Positions 50,717 to 63,287 of a stretch of DNA of 64,000 bases are shown here, piece after piece. Position 1 is the stretch's first letter. Every line of letters starts with the position of its first letter. The DNA comes from Copromyces sp. CBS 386.78 (Eukaryota; Ascomycota; Sordariomycetes; Sordariales; Sordariaceae), in the NCBI GenBank assembly GCA_030685235.1, contig MU839248.1, positions 1 to 64,000 of the forward strand, in the 5' to 3' direction. The notes below the pieces were generated by a model that was given only the letters and a program-made list of their open reading frames with translations, searched no databases and was not told the DNA's origin. The position numbers were made by a program, and so were the translations under genes.

Positions 50717-52751
50717 ATGACACGAGCAGTCATCAACCTAGCCAAATTTTCACATCTCTCCACCCGCACCCGCTACCGCCTCCTCTTTACTTGTTTTATC
50801 CTTACCACCACCCACCTCCTCTTCTCTGCTTCTCTCATCCGCTGGTCAGCCAACTTGTCGAAGCCAGCCCATGCCGATCCACGTAGCGCGTCCAAGACCT
50901 CGGGCAATGTTTTCAGCAAAGATCATGTCTCGCCATACGGGGCCGAAGATGCAGGCCGGCCCGTGGTCCCCCAAGCGAAGCTGCTAAAGGACTTCTTCAC
51001 CTGGAACGAAGCGGACATTGCCTCCCTGTCTCCCCCTGTCTTTCTCCCTCCCACTCCTCCGTCTCCTCCGATCACTGACCCCTTCCCCCTCCTTTCTTCC
51101 AACTTGGCGCCGCACAAACTGAGAAGGCTGTTACAGCCACCTGAGATTAACCGGCCCTCGCACTTCCGCCACCTCCACCCATCCCTCTATGTCTCTTCCC
51201 AGGAACTGACGCAGCAGCCATCGAGATCCTACTTCTCCCGGTTCGGCAGCAAGTCTTTTGGCCGCCGTCCCGATCCTTTTCCATCCTCCCCATACCATTC
51301 CAAGCTCAACCCGACGGGCATGGCGCCGCTGCTGATCGGGTTCACGCGCAACTGGCCGCTGCTGCTGCAGTGTGTGTCCAGTTACATTGCGGCAGGCTGG
51401 CCAGCGGAAGAGATGTTTGTCGTCGAGAACACAGGGACGATGGACGCAAATGAGCGGGAGTTGTTGACGCTGCAGAATCCGTTTTTCATGAACCGGACAC
51501 AGCTGGGGATGCTGGGAGTGAAGGTTGTTTCCGTAGGTGCCGTTTCTGATGCTGACCCCGACTCTGGTTTGAACCCCCGCCACGGATAGGAAGGGATTGG
51601 AAATGGGGATATATGGGAAAAGGTAGAGTGCTGTGGACATGGAGGGAAAGCGGACGGGAAGAGCATGAAGGAAAGCTGACAAGATGGGACAAGGGATGGA
51701 AAGATGCCATGGGCACAGGCTGACTTACTGGATGGTAGACTCCGACGCTCTTGACGTTTTCGCAGTTGCAGAACTTCTTTGCTTGGTTAGTTTCTCCCTT
51801 TCCGTTCTGACCTGCACGGCTGCTGACGGGCGACATGGACACAGGACTGCCCTCCAACGCGGCTGGACCGAATACTTTTGGTCACATCAAGACGTGATGG
51901 TCTTCTCTTACGAACACCGACACCCATCGTATTCTAACACCAAAGCTTCCTCCACGTCCAGCAAAGCATCCGAGGACGACAAGCCCTCAGAATACCGCCC
52001 CCTTTATGCCAATGCCCTTCATACGCTGCAGCAATATCGCGACCCATCCCATCCCAAGTGGGCTCACCACTTCTTCTCGTACGACCATCTTACCCTCGTC
52101 CACCGGGACGCCATCCTCTCGGTTGGCGGCTGGGACACGCACATTCCCTTTTATGGTACCGACTGCGACATGTACACGCGATTGATGTGGGCGGGCTACG
52201 CACAGAACGAGTCTACGACGCCGACGACGAGGGTTGGACACATCCTGGATGTGAGCACTGTCCTGGACGACATGGGCGCGCTGTTCCGTATCCCAGGCAT
52301 CAAAGCTTCCTTCGCCGGCGACCCTGACCCGCACGCCCGAACCCAGAAGGCCAAAGCCGGTTCAGCAGCAGCAGCGGCGACGGCGAATACGGGAGTTGAA
52401 ACGTACGTCAACCTGTTGTCGACGGCCCGCCGTATGCAACGAGCCAAGTACGCCCTCGGCAACGGGCACGAAGGGCGGAACAAGAGCTGGCAGTTGAAGC
52501 AGCAGGGAGGGCAAGGAGAGCCGTTTTATCGGGACGCGGAAGGGTTCGAGGCCGGCGTGGAGATGTGGATCGAGGCGGGACGAGCCGTGTTTTCGGAGAA
52601 ATGGGGACATCGAGGGTGTGATATCGCGAGGAAGTGGGCAACTGGGAAGAACAAGGGGAATGGAAATGGTCTGAAGGATGGCTGGAGAGTCGAAAGAGAT
52701 TGGGATGCGGACAAGGAGGGGGGTTATGGAGGCATCGGTGGGGGTTGGTAA
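50717..52751 (+). CDS. type II membrane glycosyltransferase
   Basis: The exons are 50717-51532, 51739-51785 and 51845-52751, giving 589 aa. Exon 2 is only 47 nt; its donors and acceptors are GTAGGT/GGTAG and GTTAGT/CACAG. It joins VKVVS to TPTLLTFSQLQNFFAW and then TALQRGWTEYFWSHQDV, a smooth reading that supports the structure. A short cytosolic N-terminus is followed by one membrane segment (~22-41, LLFTCFILTTTHLLFSASLI), then a Pro-rich stem and the catalytic domain from ~205 (PLLIGFTRNWPLLLQC). The metal-binding motif is Asp394-Cys-Asp396 in YGTDCDMYTRL, preceded by SVGGWDTHIPF. This is the layout of a Golgi glycosyltransferase. The sugar donor and acceptor cannot be told from the sequence. 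Confidence 0.88.
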
Positions 52752-53155
52752 ACCTGGGCGTCGTTGCGGGGTAGTCCGGCCCGCTGTAAATGATTCGCTT
52801 CAGGGGATGATCAGTGTACAAGAAGCAATGCTGGCATGAGGCACCTGGGAGAAAGACGGATAATTGAGCATGTATCATGTCTTGAAATGCCAGGGGCATC
52901 CCGAATATCTTACCATTCTGCGTGCAAAACCATTCCTTCCATTTTACGACAGGAAGATGGAAGGCAGTACGAGATGCTCGAGGTGCTCGCCGAAGGCAGG
53001 AACAACAGAGCTGAGGCGGGCGGGGGGCCGTGCGCGGGGTGCATCTGTGCCGCCCCAACAGAACAACTGAACGCCAAATCATTCCCTCTTCCTTCCTGTT
53101 TCTTCCATGCTTGCCCAACTTATGACAACCCGATTGACTCTCCGGTCCAAACGGC
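52752..53155. other. intergenic region
   Basis: About 0.4 kb between the glycosyltransferase and HET-domain genes, both on the + strand. No gene is supported. Confidence 0.6.
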
Positions 53156-55514
53156 ATGGCGCATGCTTTAACAACCTCCCAAGAAGCTGAGAGCGCCATG
53201 GTGACTGCTCACGTCTTGTGCGACGCCTGTTCCAGAGTGTTCAAGGAGTCCAAATGGGTCAGTCATCTTGCCGGGCGGGTTCCAGTTGACGACATCCCCA
53301 GCAGCGACCATGTGGACATCTTCTTGCACAGCTTGGACAAGGAACAACTGAAAAGATCCAGTGCCGCCGGCTGCCATTTGTGCACCATGGCGATTGAGAA
53401 CGACCAGGACTGGCATGATGATGATGATGATGATGAAACGGGCGTTATCCAAGCTGATGTGTGGTACAGCGTGTACGCTGAAGTGGACGACGAAAAGGTC
53501 TGTATGACCCTGAGGCGCATCACTAACATCCTCGCGTCAGACTTCCCCTCTGGAGACCGTGATGACATAGAGAGAACTCTTAGGGAACAGGGAGAGGTTG
53601 ACTGGCAGACACGCAACCAGTACGAGAACCCAATCAGTGATATGTACCTCCACTGGGCTAAAGGTAGGTAGGTGTTGAGCCATGATGGAATCAGATCTTG
53701 TTGCTAATGGAATGCCTGTTGTGCCACCAGACACGGACGTTCTCTATCCTCGATCGATGCTACGGCCCGGTTCCCAACTCCCATCCTCGACTGCCTCGCC
53801 CGACGCCATAACTCTTGCACGACACTGGCTCATCAATTGCCTCGAAAACCATGGCGAATGCAACACATATCTGTCAAAATCAAAGAGCTCGGACAATTGG
53901 TTACCGACTCGGCTCATTGATGTTGGAACAGTAGTCGGAAGATTGACGCCACGACTTGTTATCCCTTCTGACTCTACAAGCCTGGCCAAGATACGATACG
54001 TTACGCTCAGTCATTCATGGGCCATGTCAAAGAAGTCCCTCAACTTGCTGGTCGAGAATTTCGAGGAACTGACCTGGAGTATTCCACTTGACGCCCTGTC
54101 CCAAACATTTCGAGATGCCATGAGGATTACGCAGCAGCTGGGCCATCGATACATATGGATTGACTCTCTCTGTATCATTCAGAACTCGGCAAATGATTGG
54201 CAAAGGGAAGCGCTTCTGATGAGTCTCGTGTACGGAAGATCGTCTTGCAACATTGCTGCCATGGGAATGCCTGGCGTGGACGGTTGCTTCTCCCAACGAA
54301 ACCCTCTTGCCTTCTTTCCCTGTTGTGTCATAGACACCGACGACGGAGGTGCCGTTTATGCCCTTTCGCAGTCCCAAACCCCATCAACCATGTTTTCGGC
54401 CGGCGGTCAGACGAAACCACCTCTACTCTACCGCGGTTGGGTTCTACAGGAAAGGATGCTGTCTCCTCGCATGGTGTACTTTGGTGGTCCCCAACTGTAT
54501 TGGGAATGTTGCTGTGAACGGCTTGCAGAGTCCTGGGCGTTCAAGTCCCAACTAACCATGGATCGTCATCTTGGAATCTCTTCTGCCTTTTCGTCCAAAG
54601 CCCACTTCCAAGTGCTTTGTGATACTTCTACTGTGTCTAACCTCGAGACAGGCAGCAACCCCAATGCTCTTATGTCCATCGAGTCTATTCGATTCTTTCT
54701 CCATTGGCAGGAGATACTAAGCACCTACCTCGAAACGCAGCTGACATTCACCACAGACCGGCTCATTGCCCTCGCAGGCATTGCCAAGGCTATAGAAGAC
54801 CACGCAGGGTTCACTTACATTGCCGGAACATGGGCAGAACTTAACCCCCTCGATCTCCTCTGGCGCTACAAGGATACATTCGTTGTTGACCCAGAACCCC
54901 GTGTCGTTTCCGGGACCAACGCCCCATCCTGGTCCTGGGCGGCCAAGGAGGGTGAAAGGGACTTCTTTCTCGATCGGTATGACCTGGCGCGCGAGGATAC
55001 GGCAGTCCAAGTGACATATGCCACTGACATGCGCGACTTCCCTCGTCGGAAATTTGCTTCGCAGTTCAAACTGGATAAGGGAAGAAAGATAACTCTAACC
55101 TTCAATGGGAAGGTGAAAAGAGGCACAGCGTTTACTGAAGAGTTGTTTCCGAATTCGATACGTGAGGACGACGAAGTCGCAGACGGGAAGTGGAAACATC
55201 GGGTGCTGTTACATGACGAGATTGCACCCATAACTGTGAGGTTCGACGATCCGCTCCCTGACGGCGAGCCAGTCCTGCTCCTGCTGTTGATGGAGTGGTA
55301 CATTTACAAAGGAGAGAATCCGGGAAAGCGTTATCAAGGGGGGTTGGTCCTCGTGTCAGAGACTGAGCTGGAACAAGCTCCGTATGGTGGCTCAGGGAGC
55401 GGGCAACTGTATCGTCGCGCTGGAGCCTTCAAGACAGGCGAGCCCGGGGCATCTGTGCATGCATTCCACGATGCTTTGTCCGACGATGATGTCGAGATAG
55501 TGAAAGTTTGCTGA
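53156..55514 (+). CDS. HET-domain (heterokaryon incompatibility) protein
   Basis: The exons are 53156-53663 and 53731-55514, giving 763 aa. The 67-nt intron begins GTAGGT, has a GCTAATGG branch-like site and ends CCACCAG. It joins LHWAK to DTDVLYPRS. An alternative start is ATG 53198. The N-terminal ~85 residues contain CDAC (Cys22, Cys25) and CHLC, the cysteine pairs usual at the start of such proteins. The HET domain covers ~253-405 with YVTLSHSWAM, YIWIDSLCIIQNSANDWQREA and RGWVLQERMLSPR. These are the three conserved blocks of the family. The later part (~460-763) is variable, with WSWAAKEGE near 560. HET proteins can trigger programmed cell death when unlike strains fuse; whether this one does cannot be judged from the sequence. 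Confidence 0.93.
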
Positions 55515-55934
55515 TTCCCTTTTGCCAGTGAGACAACCGCAACTTGCCGTGTATTCGCTGGCCTTGTGCTGACATGTTGTCAAGGCTGCCTACCGCACCT
55601 GGACGTCGGAGGCCCACGAGACAAAGCAATTAGATTGGTTGTTCTGGTCTCTCTCTGCTGGAGGCCCGAAGTAACCCTAAGGCCAAACACAACCGCAAAC
55701 AGACATGGAAGGCTGCTGGCATCTGAGATGTGATTTGTTGGGCCAGGCACCTCCTTCGTCCCAAGCTTGACTCAGAGCAGTAACTTGTGCCGTCGGCGAT
55801 GAACAGAGCGGGACACATATGAAGCGAACTCTACTCTCTTCTGAGGGAATCACAACAGACGGACAACTTCCTTCATTCCTTTACACTTTTCCGCAAGCCT
55901 CACGCTGCACACTTCGGTTCACGAAACACACACA
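55515..55934. other. intergenic region
   Basis: About 0.42 kb between the HET-domain and SET-domain genes. It probably holds the HET 3' UTR and the SET promoter. No gene is seen. Confidence 0.6.
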
Positions 55935-56897
55935 ATGGCGACGAACAACCAACAACGACTTTACGACATCGTCCCCATTCCCAACAAGGGTACCGGTGTC
56001 ATCGCAATACAAGACATCCCCAAAGGCACGCGCATCATGGCTGAAAAGCCTCTCTTCATCGTGCCCACCGACATCATGAAAAGAGGCAACGAAGTCGTGG
56101 AGAAGCACATCACTCAGGAACTCAAGGGCCTCGACAAAGATCAGCAACGTGCCTTCCTCAGTCTGCACAACTGCCACGGCGCCAAGTTCAGCCCTTTCCT
56201 CGCCATCTCCAAGACGAACATGCTCGGTCTTGGCTCCCCGCCCGTCGGAGGCGGGCTTTTCATCGAAGCATCACGCATCAACCACGCTTGCAACCCCAAC
56301 ACGCAGAATAGCTGGAATGAACGAATCAGCCGCGAAACCATTCATGCCGTCCGCGACATCAAGAAGGGGGAGGAGATCACCATCTCTTACATCGGACACT
56401 TCGCCTCGTATGACGAGCGTCAGTCCATTCTCAAGGACAAGTTCAAATTTGACTGCGCATGCGAGGTGTGCTCATTGCCCCCCGACCAACGTATGGCCAG
56501 CGATGACAGACTGGCCACCATCCATGAACTGGATCAGGCCATCCTCAGCGCCGGAAGCAATGTCAAACTTGGCCTTGGAATGGTGCACAAAATGCTGTCA
56601 CTACTCGAAACCGAGGGCATGTATAACAGCCAGGTGTACCGCGCGTACTATGATGCCTTCCAAATGATGGCTGCGACTGATGATAAGGCGAGGGCTGGGG
56701 AGTTGATTCGAATGGCGTTGGACCATGCAAAGGTTGTCGAGGGTAAAGATTCGGAGACCGTGAAGAGGTTTGAGCGCTTAGCTGCGGACCCGACGAGCCA
56801 TATGGCTTGGGGATTGTACGGAAGGAAGAGAACGCAGGAGATGGGACCGGCGGACAAGGATTCGGAGGCATTTAAGACGTGGTTGTGGATGAAGTGA
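55935..56897 (+). CDS. SET-domain protein (SMYD-like)
   Basis: A single exon of 320 aa from ATG 55935. The SET core is recognisable: GTGVIAIQDIPKGTRIMAEKPL near the start, RINHACNPNTQNSWN, the catalytic-site segment GEEITISYIGHF, and the post-SET cysteines FDCACEVCSLP. The spacing between the first strand and the RINHACNPN motif is short, and no MYND zinc finger is visible, as in many fungal SMYD relatives. The last ~110 residues are helical. The likely role is protein-lysine methylation, but the substrate is unknown. The gene lies ~200 bp left of the AT-rich RIP block and so is the last intact gene before heterochromatin-like DNA. GC content and codon use are ordinary. Confidence 0.88.
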   Translation: MATNNQQRLYDIVPIPNKGTGVIAIQDIPKGTRIMAEKPLFIVPTDIMKRGNEVVEKHITQELKGLDKDQQRAFLSLHNCHGAKFSPFLAISKTNMLGLGSPPVGGGLFIEASRINHACNPNTQNSWNERISRETIHAVRDIKKGEEITISYIGHFASYDERQSILKDKFKFDCACEVCSLPPDQRMASDDRLATIHELDQAILSAGSNVKLGLGMVHKMLSLLETEGMYNSQVYRAYYDAFQMMAATDDKARAGELIRMALDHAKVVEGKDSETVKRFERLAADPTSHMAWGLYGRKRTQEMGPADKDSEAFKTWLWMK

Positions 56898-57130
56898 AGT
56901 GTAACGTCCCTTGAGAGCTGACCGATGTACTCCAAGTCGCAACTTCTATAATACAATGTTCGTGTCGCAATTATATATCGCAACTAGTTTCAGTTCTTAA
57001 TGTCAAAGGCTTGTAGTCTTAGCGGAAGGGTGCGAACTTTGAAACGTCTTGGATGTCAGGGCGTAACCAGAGGGCAACGGAGCGTGTACCACTTTGATTA
57101 CCGTACTGGGAATATGCGCTATATGACATT
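56898..57130. other. gene-to-RIP transition
   Basis: About 0.23 kb of 3' flank of the SET gene where base composition falls from gene-like to AT-rich. No gene is seen. Confidence 0.5.
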
Positions 57131-57359
57131 GAATGTGCTGTCCAGAAACCAATGTAAATAAAACATTTGATCAGATTAAAACTTCCGATGTTGATTTGAT
57201 ATCTAATGTTTAAAGCCCTATAAGTAAAAGAAATAGAAGGCTAGGGTACTTTTTTAGGTACCTTAGCCTTTGATTCTAGAAGGTCTTTTAGAAGGCTAAT
57301 GAATCTTTTTTTTCCTTTTTTTTTTCTTTTCTTTTTTTTTTAGTTAAGAAGAATAAAAA

Positions 57360-57440
57360 TTTTGGTTACAACGAGGAATCGAATACAAGTTTGAAGGCGA
57401 AGAACTACTTTATTAACCACTTGGCTACTGAGCTAAATAG
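57360..57440 (-). repeat. tRNA-like or SINE-like remnant
   Basis: On the minus strand the sequence contains an A-box-like TAGCTCAGTAGCCAAGTGG, then a B-box-like ATTCGATTCCTCG about 50 nt later and an end GTTGTAACCA. The spacing and order fit a tRNA gene or tRNA-derived SINE head altered by RIP-like changes. The anticodon region cannot be folded cleanly. Confidence 0.4.
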
Positions 57441-57719
57441 TTATTTCTAAAGGAAAGGGCGGGTTTTTCTTGATTATAAAGGAAAAGTGCGATGTTAGGA
57501 AAGAAGGACTTTAAAACTTTGAAAAAAAAAAAAATTTCTCGAAGTTTTTTCCTTCCTTCTTCTTCAGGTACAACCCCCTATATTATAGCGCCTTCAACTT
57601 TAAATGTCAAAGCAATATTGGAAGTCTAGGATGTACCTCCTAAACATTGAATGTTCTAATCTGCATTTTTCCGCTATAGTATCTTAGAGTAAAGACAAAA
57701 GTTAAAGAGGGAAGCAAAC

Positions 57720-57890
57720 CTAGAAGGGAAGGATGAACACGAGGCCTGGGTTTTATACCCAGACTTCCAGAAGCCAGGACCAGAACCTTAGAGGTTTGGT
57801 GAATGGAAACCTGGTAAATGGAAGCCAACCTTCGTGAACAAGGTCCAGCCTTCGTAAATGGAAACCCATCCTTCGTGAATTCGGTTCTTA
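57720..57890. repeat. short imperfect direct repeats
   Basis: The words AATGGAAACC and CCTTCGTGAA (with TGGTAAATGGAAGCC and CCTTCGTAAATGG variants) recur several times within 110 bp. They form a degenerate array between RIP-type flanks. Confidence 0.6.
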
Positions 57891-58919
57891 TGTATCGATA
57901 AAGGGAAAAATAAAAGTACGCGAAATTAAGAGATATTAAGAAACGGATTGAAGATTTGGAATCGTTGATTTTTACTGGATTTTATACGATAATTTACTTA
58001 TAATATATATAGCGGTTTTATATAGGGTAAGCGTTGTAGTCGGTTATTATTATAATACTGATTCGAAAGGACTTAGAGAAGACGTAATATTGTACGAAGA
58101 GGAGAAGATTAGAAGAGAATAGCGAAGATTCTACTCTTAAAATATATATATAGACCGAATAGAGATACGGTTAGAGAATTACCGGGCTATAGTACTAGAA
58201 TACTAAAAGTACGAGACTATATTATATAGTACTATAATAGTACCCCCGGTTTTAAAACGTAATTAATTTTAATTATAAATAAAATAAGTATATTATATAT
58301 TTTAAATTCTTAAGCCGTAGTTGCGTAGTACCGTAGTCGTAGTATTAAATTCTAGTATTAAATTTTAATATTCAGTCTTAATACGGCCCGTACGTTACTT
58401 ACTACGGTAATAATTGTAGTAATATAATAAATAGTAAAATAACGCTATACTAATCCTAATTCGAAAATAGTAATATAAAGACTATGCCCTATATATTCCT
58501 CCTATTTCCTCCTTTATACCTTCCTTCTTTTACTCTTTCCTTTTTTCCTTTAATAATAATTTTTTTTATTATTTAACCTTTTATATAATTAGTATAATAC
58601 TAATAACTTTCTCTTATATTTCTTATATATCGGGAATATTCTTTCGTCGTTTCCTTAGTTTTAATAATTTAAATAATCCTTTCGTCCGAAACGCGGCTAA
58701 AATATTTCGTATTTATTAAAGCGCAGCTATTATAGTCTAAAGAATAAAGTATTTACACGAAGTAAGCGAGTATAGCGTAACTTCTCTATAATAAGCCTAT
58801 ACACCTATAAATTCTTCGTACTATTATTAATCTATAAATTAAGCAATCCGTTCCTATTATTAGTTAGAACTTTTTTAGCCCGTATACGCAATCCGTTCTT
58901 ATTATTAATTATAGTTTAT

Positions 58920-59165
58920 ATTCGCGTCGGTAAATACGCGGAGGTCCCTAGGGGTATCCCTCGTATCACGGGGCAAGGCGAACGTTAGGTATCTATAAAG
59001 ACATTCGTAATTGCACGAGGAAGAGGAAGCTATCTGGGGGAGCCCTGATGGCCATCTATATTAGTCTCTCATAATAACGACGCTCTCCAAATTATCAGCC
59101 CCCATTTTTTCCCCTACAAATCCGCCCCGCTTTTCGGCCGCCACAACAGAACATATAGCGTGTAA
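58920..59165. other. GC-richer island inside the RIP block
   Basis: About 245 bp where GC content rises abruptly and CpA reappears (ATCACGGGGCAAGG, ATCAGCCCCCA, GCCACAACAGAACA). Both borders are sharp. No gene is recognisable. It may be a fragment not duplicated elsewhere and so untouched by RIP, or a newer insertion. Confidence 0.7.
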
Positions 59166-60029
59166 CTTAAAACCTACGGGTCCAAATAATATAATATTAG
59201 TTCACGTTTATACTAAAGTTGAACGAAAATAATAAATTTGCGTAAAGATATTCAATTTCCAATTAGCTTCGGACAAATATTCTAATTTTATACAACTATA
59301 ATAATTTTTAATACAATAGAATAAAGTATCTAAAGATTATATATATTATAAGTTTATACTCCTATACTTTTTTTTTATATTTCCGCTATATAATAGGAAT
59401 TTTTAGCCCTATAAGTATAATATTTAATTTACGCAAAACGGCTCCGATTAGGATTATATACTCTATTTTAATAACCCGTTATCGTATTAATACGAAATTT
59501 AATACAAATAATAAACGACTAAAAATATAATACTAACGAACTTATAGTATTTATCCATCGTATTACCAACTTTCGTAAACTAAATACGTCCGAACCTTCT
59601 AATATTACCCTTCGAAATTAAATTAGCAAAATATTATATCGTACAACCTTTACTAACGATGAATAAATTTAATATAATTTTATTAATATAATTACTATAT
59701 ATATATTAAATTAGGGCTTACTATTAAACTAAAAACGGCGTTGCCCGAAGCCTAATTAAATTAAATATATTTACTATATTATTTATAAACGAAGCGATAT
59801 AATGTTTATTACCCGAATTAATTATAGTAAGAATATTATTTTCTAAACTATATTTATTATTCTATTTAATAAAGTTACTATCCAAATTATACTATTTAAT
59901 CGACTTAATAAGGAATAGCGTAATACTATCGCAAAATACTTAGGTATTCGGCCTATTTTAATTAACTAATTAACTATAAAAGTATAAAAATTTAATTACT
60001 CTTCTCTTTAAAACTAATAAGGGGGGTTT

Positions 60030-60062
60030 ATCGTTATCCCCCCCCTATCGGTTTTAAATAAA
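60030..60062. repeat. G-run / C-run inverted motif, copy 1
   Basis: A GGGGGG run followed within ~15 bp by a C8-C9 run and TATCGGTTTTAAAT. The same motif, nearly word for word, occurs at 63288-63330. The two may mark the ends or internal parts of copies of one element. Confidence 0.6.
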
Positions 60063-62445
60063 TATTAACTAATCGCCTAATAATATATTCGCTTTTAAGC
60101 AAATTTAAAATTTAGAAACTATACATACATCCTCCTCGGTCTAAAATAAATTACCAACGTAAAATTTATAAAGTTTATACATAAGGCTTTATTCAATTAA
60201 TAAATTACTTTTATTACTATTAACGAACTATATACTATATTTTAATAACGCAAATTCCAAAGGCAATTTACAAATATTTATACTATTAAGACTATTATCC
60301 TATCCAATATTCCTTAATTCGGATATACGGCTATACTAATATACAACGCACAATATTATATATATAAATATAGCAATTTTCGCCCTAAAAATTACAAATT
60401 AAATAAATTTATTATTATTCGTACCTCTATTAATTATATTAATATTACTATAGTACTATAACTAATCCTACGAAGTAAGCTCTATAATTATTAGCGGCTC
60501 GAATTCGTCTTCGGCCCCCGAACGCCCGACACCCCCAAACCAAATTTCCACTTTATTCCGAAAATAATTATTTATATTAATACCAAACTATTTCTTTTTT
60601 CCGCCCGAACGTACCTTCTATACTATCTTATATTATCCGGCTATAATCCTTTATATATAATAAAAGTAATCCGTAAATATAACGCTGATACCCGTCCCCG
60701 GGATTAAAAAAAAATATATAAAAACTTTAGACGGCCGGATTCTACATATCGGATTATATTTACTACCGTTTCATTTAGTATAAATATAAATATTCTAAAC
60801 GTATAATACGTAATTCAATATAGTACGGTCAAATTTAATAATATCGCGGACTTAATTTAGCGCTTCGGATACGCCGTCCGTACGGATCCTACCGTATATA
60901 ATACAAGGTATTACTTCGTACTATATTATTAATTCGATTATTTAAACTAATTAAATAAACCTACTATAATAAATATTAATATTTATATTAGTAATATTTC
61001 TATAGATTATATCGACGATTTAAAGTTAAAAACCCCTAAAATCCCGGCCCCTCCTTCTATTAATACCTAATATACTATATTAAATTTTACTTTAATTAAT
61101 AACCTAGTCCAACTACTTCTATTGCTTAATATAAATATTTTAAATAAAAATACATCGAATATAAAAAAAACGTCCGACGAAAATATATAAAATAAATTGT
61201 TGAATAATAATAAAATTACTTTTAGCTGTCTAATCCTTTAGGAATTAAGTATTAACGATAGTAATCGCTAATTTCGTATATAAATTATAATAGAATAATT
61301 ATATTAAAAAAATATACTAATAAATATAAAGAAATATATAAATTCGTTAATACAAACTATTTTAAATTATATACTATAAAGCTACTACAAGAGCTTAAAT
61401 TACTTCCCGAACTTAAAGACCCGCCTATATATAAAAAACTTTAATATTAAACGTACTAATACTTATCCTACTAAAGTACTTCGAAAATAATATTATAATA
61501 AGTATTATCCTCTACTACATCTTTTACCGCCTATATTTAAAAAGTCTATAATTAGCAATAACCGACGCCTATTAAAATTATCTAGGGCTAATTTTACCTT
61601 CGACAAATTAGACCGCTTTATAACCACTACCGTTAAAATACTTTATTCTAATATACTAAAACTATTCAATCTATTAAAGGAAGCATTTATATTATCTTCT
61701 CTCTTAAATATACTTACGAAATAATTCTGGAAATAAAAACTAATACCTATTATAAAGGACCTTATTAAAATCATTCCCGAATTTAAATTATAAAAATAAT
61801 TAAAAGGGTATAAAAATATATTAATTACCGAATATACCCGTATTATACCTATTTCTTTAAAAGTATTCGCTATTAATAAAAAGAAAATTATTCGTAATAT
61901 AGCGAACGTAAAAAAGAAGAAGTTAAAGAACGCAAATTAAATATAACTTTCAAAAAATACTACTAATAATTTATTTAACGCTATAAATTTTACCCTATAT
62001 ATAAATCCCGCTAATATATATATAAATATAATTATACCTATAAAAAAGGTAAAAATTAATATAATTCTGTTAAAATAAAAAAAGTAAATTATTTTACTAT
62101 TAATAAAAATTTAAATAAATACCTCCTCTTATAATTTTAATTTAATAGAAGGGGGTATTAAAATAAACCCTTAATTCTTAGCCCTATAAGGCTAAATATT
62201 AATTTCTATATTATAATTAATATTAGATCGTCTAATAAATAAAATAAAATAATACGTTTAAACTTATTAATTTATTAAATATTATAGGTTCTATTTAAAT
62301 TTCCAATTATAGACCTATTAATTTGCTAAGCCTTATAAGCTCCACTTTAAATTTCTAATTATAAACCCTTATATAAAAACCCCCCCTTACAACTTACAAT
62401 TTCTATAATCCTTCTTTCCTTTTACAATATATTATACCTTCCTAT

Positions 62446-62640
62446 CCCCCCCTATTAGTTTTAGAACTGAATTTACAAATTATTTATTTAACGTTTTCCC
62501 CCCTATCGGTCTTACAACTAAATTTATAAATTATTCGTTTAACGTTTCCCCCCTTATTAATTTTAAAACTGAATTTACAAATTATTCGTTTAATATTTCC
62601 CCCTTATTAATCTTAGAACTAAATTTATAAAATTCCCCCC
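62446..62640. repeat. about 51-bp tandem repeat, nearly four copies, RIP-type variants
   Basis: Four successive units begin with a C6-C7 run (starts near 62446, 62498, 62548 and 62599). Each carries the core TTAGAACTGAATTTACAAATTATT. Differences between the units are almost all C/T or G/A, such as TATCGG against TATTAG. The fourth unit is truncated and a further C run follows at 62635. Confidence 0.8.
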
Positions 62641-63287
62641 TCATATCCCCTACTAATATTAAAATAAAGTAAATAAATAATATACTTCCTTACTATTTAT
62701 ATAATAAAGTAAATTAAATTAATTTAAATAAATACTTCAAATTATATCCATAAATAATAAAGTAGTAAATAACCCGTAGTAAAATACTTCCATTAACTCT
62801 AAATTTTTTAACAGCAACAATCTTTATACCCTATAAACGTTATACCAACTACTTTTATCGTACTTTAAATACAATTTCACCAAAACAATTAATTAATAAG
62901 TATATAACACCTATTTTAAAAGAGCGAATTATAATATTCTTATAAACGTAGGATATATAATATATAGTAGTAGTATCGACGTCCGGGAAATTATATAGGA
63001 CGTCCCTAATATACTTATTAATTAGTAGAAATCCGACGCCGATTAATATAAGCGGGTCTAATACTTTACCGGGCCTATATTATTCTTTTATTAGGAAAAG
63101 TACTACGTATTTAACGGGGATAAGATTCGATTTACTAATTAAACTTTAGCCTATACTATTTCCGAATAATATCTTCCCTCGAATAAAAATATAATTAAAA
63201 TATTAAATTATTTTAATATAGCGGCGTTATTCTAATATTCTAATTATAAATATAAATATATTCTTTTACTTAAATATTTAAATTTAA

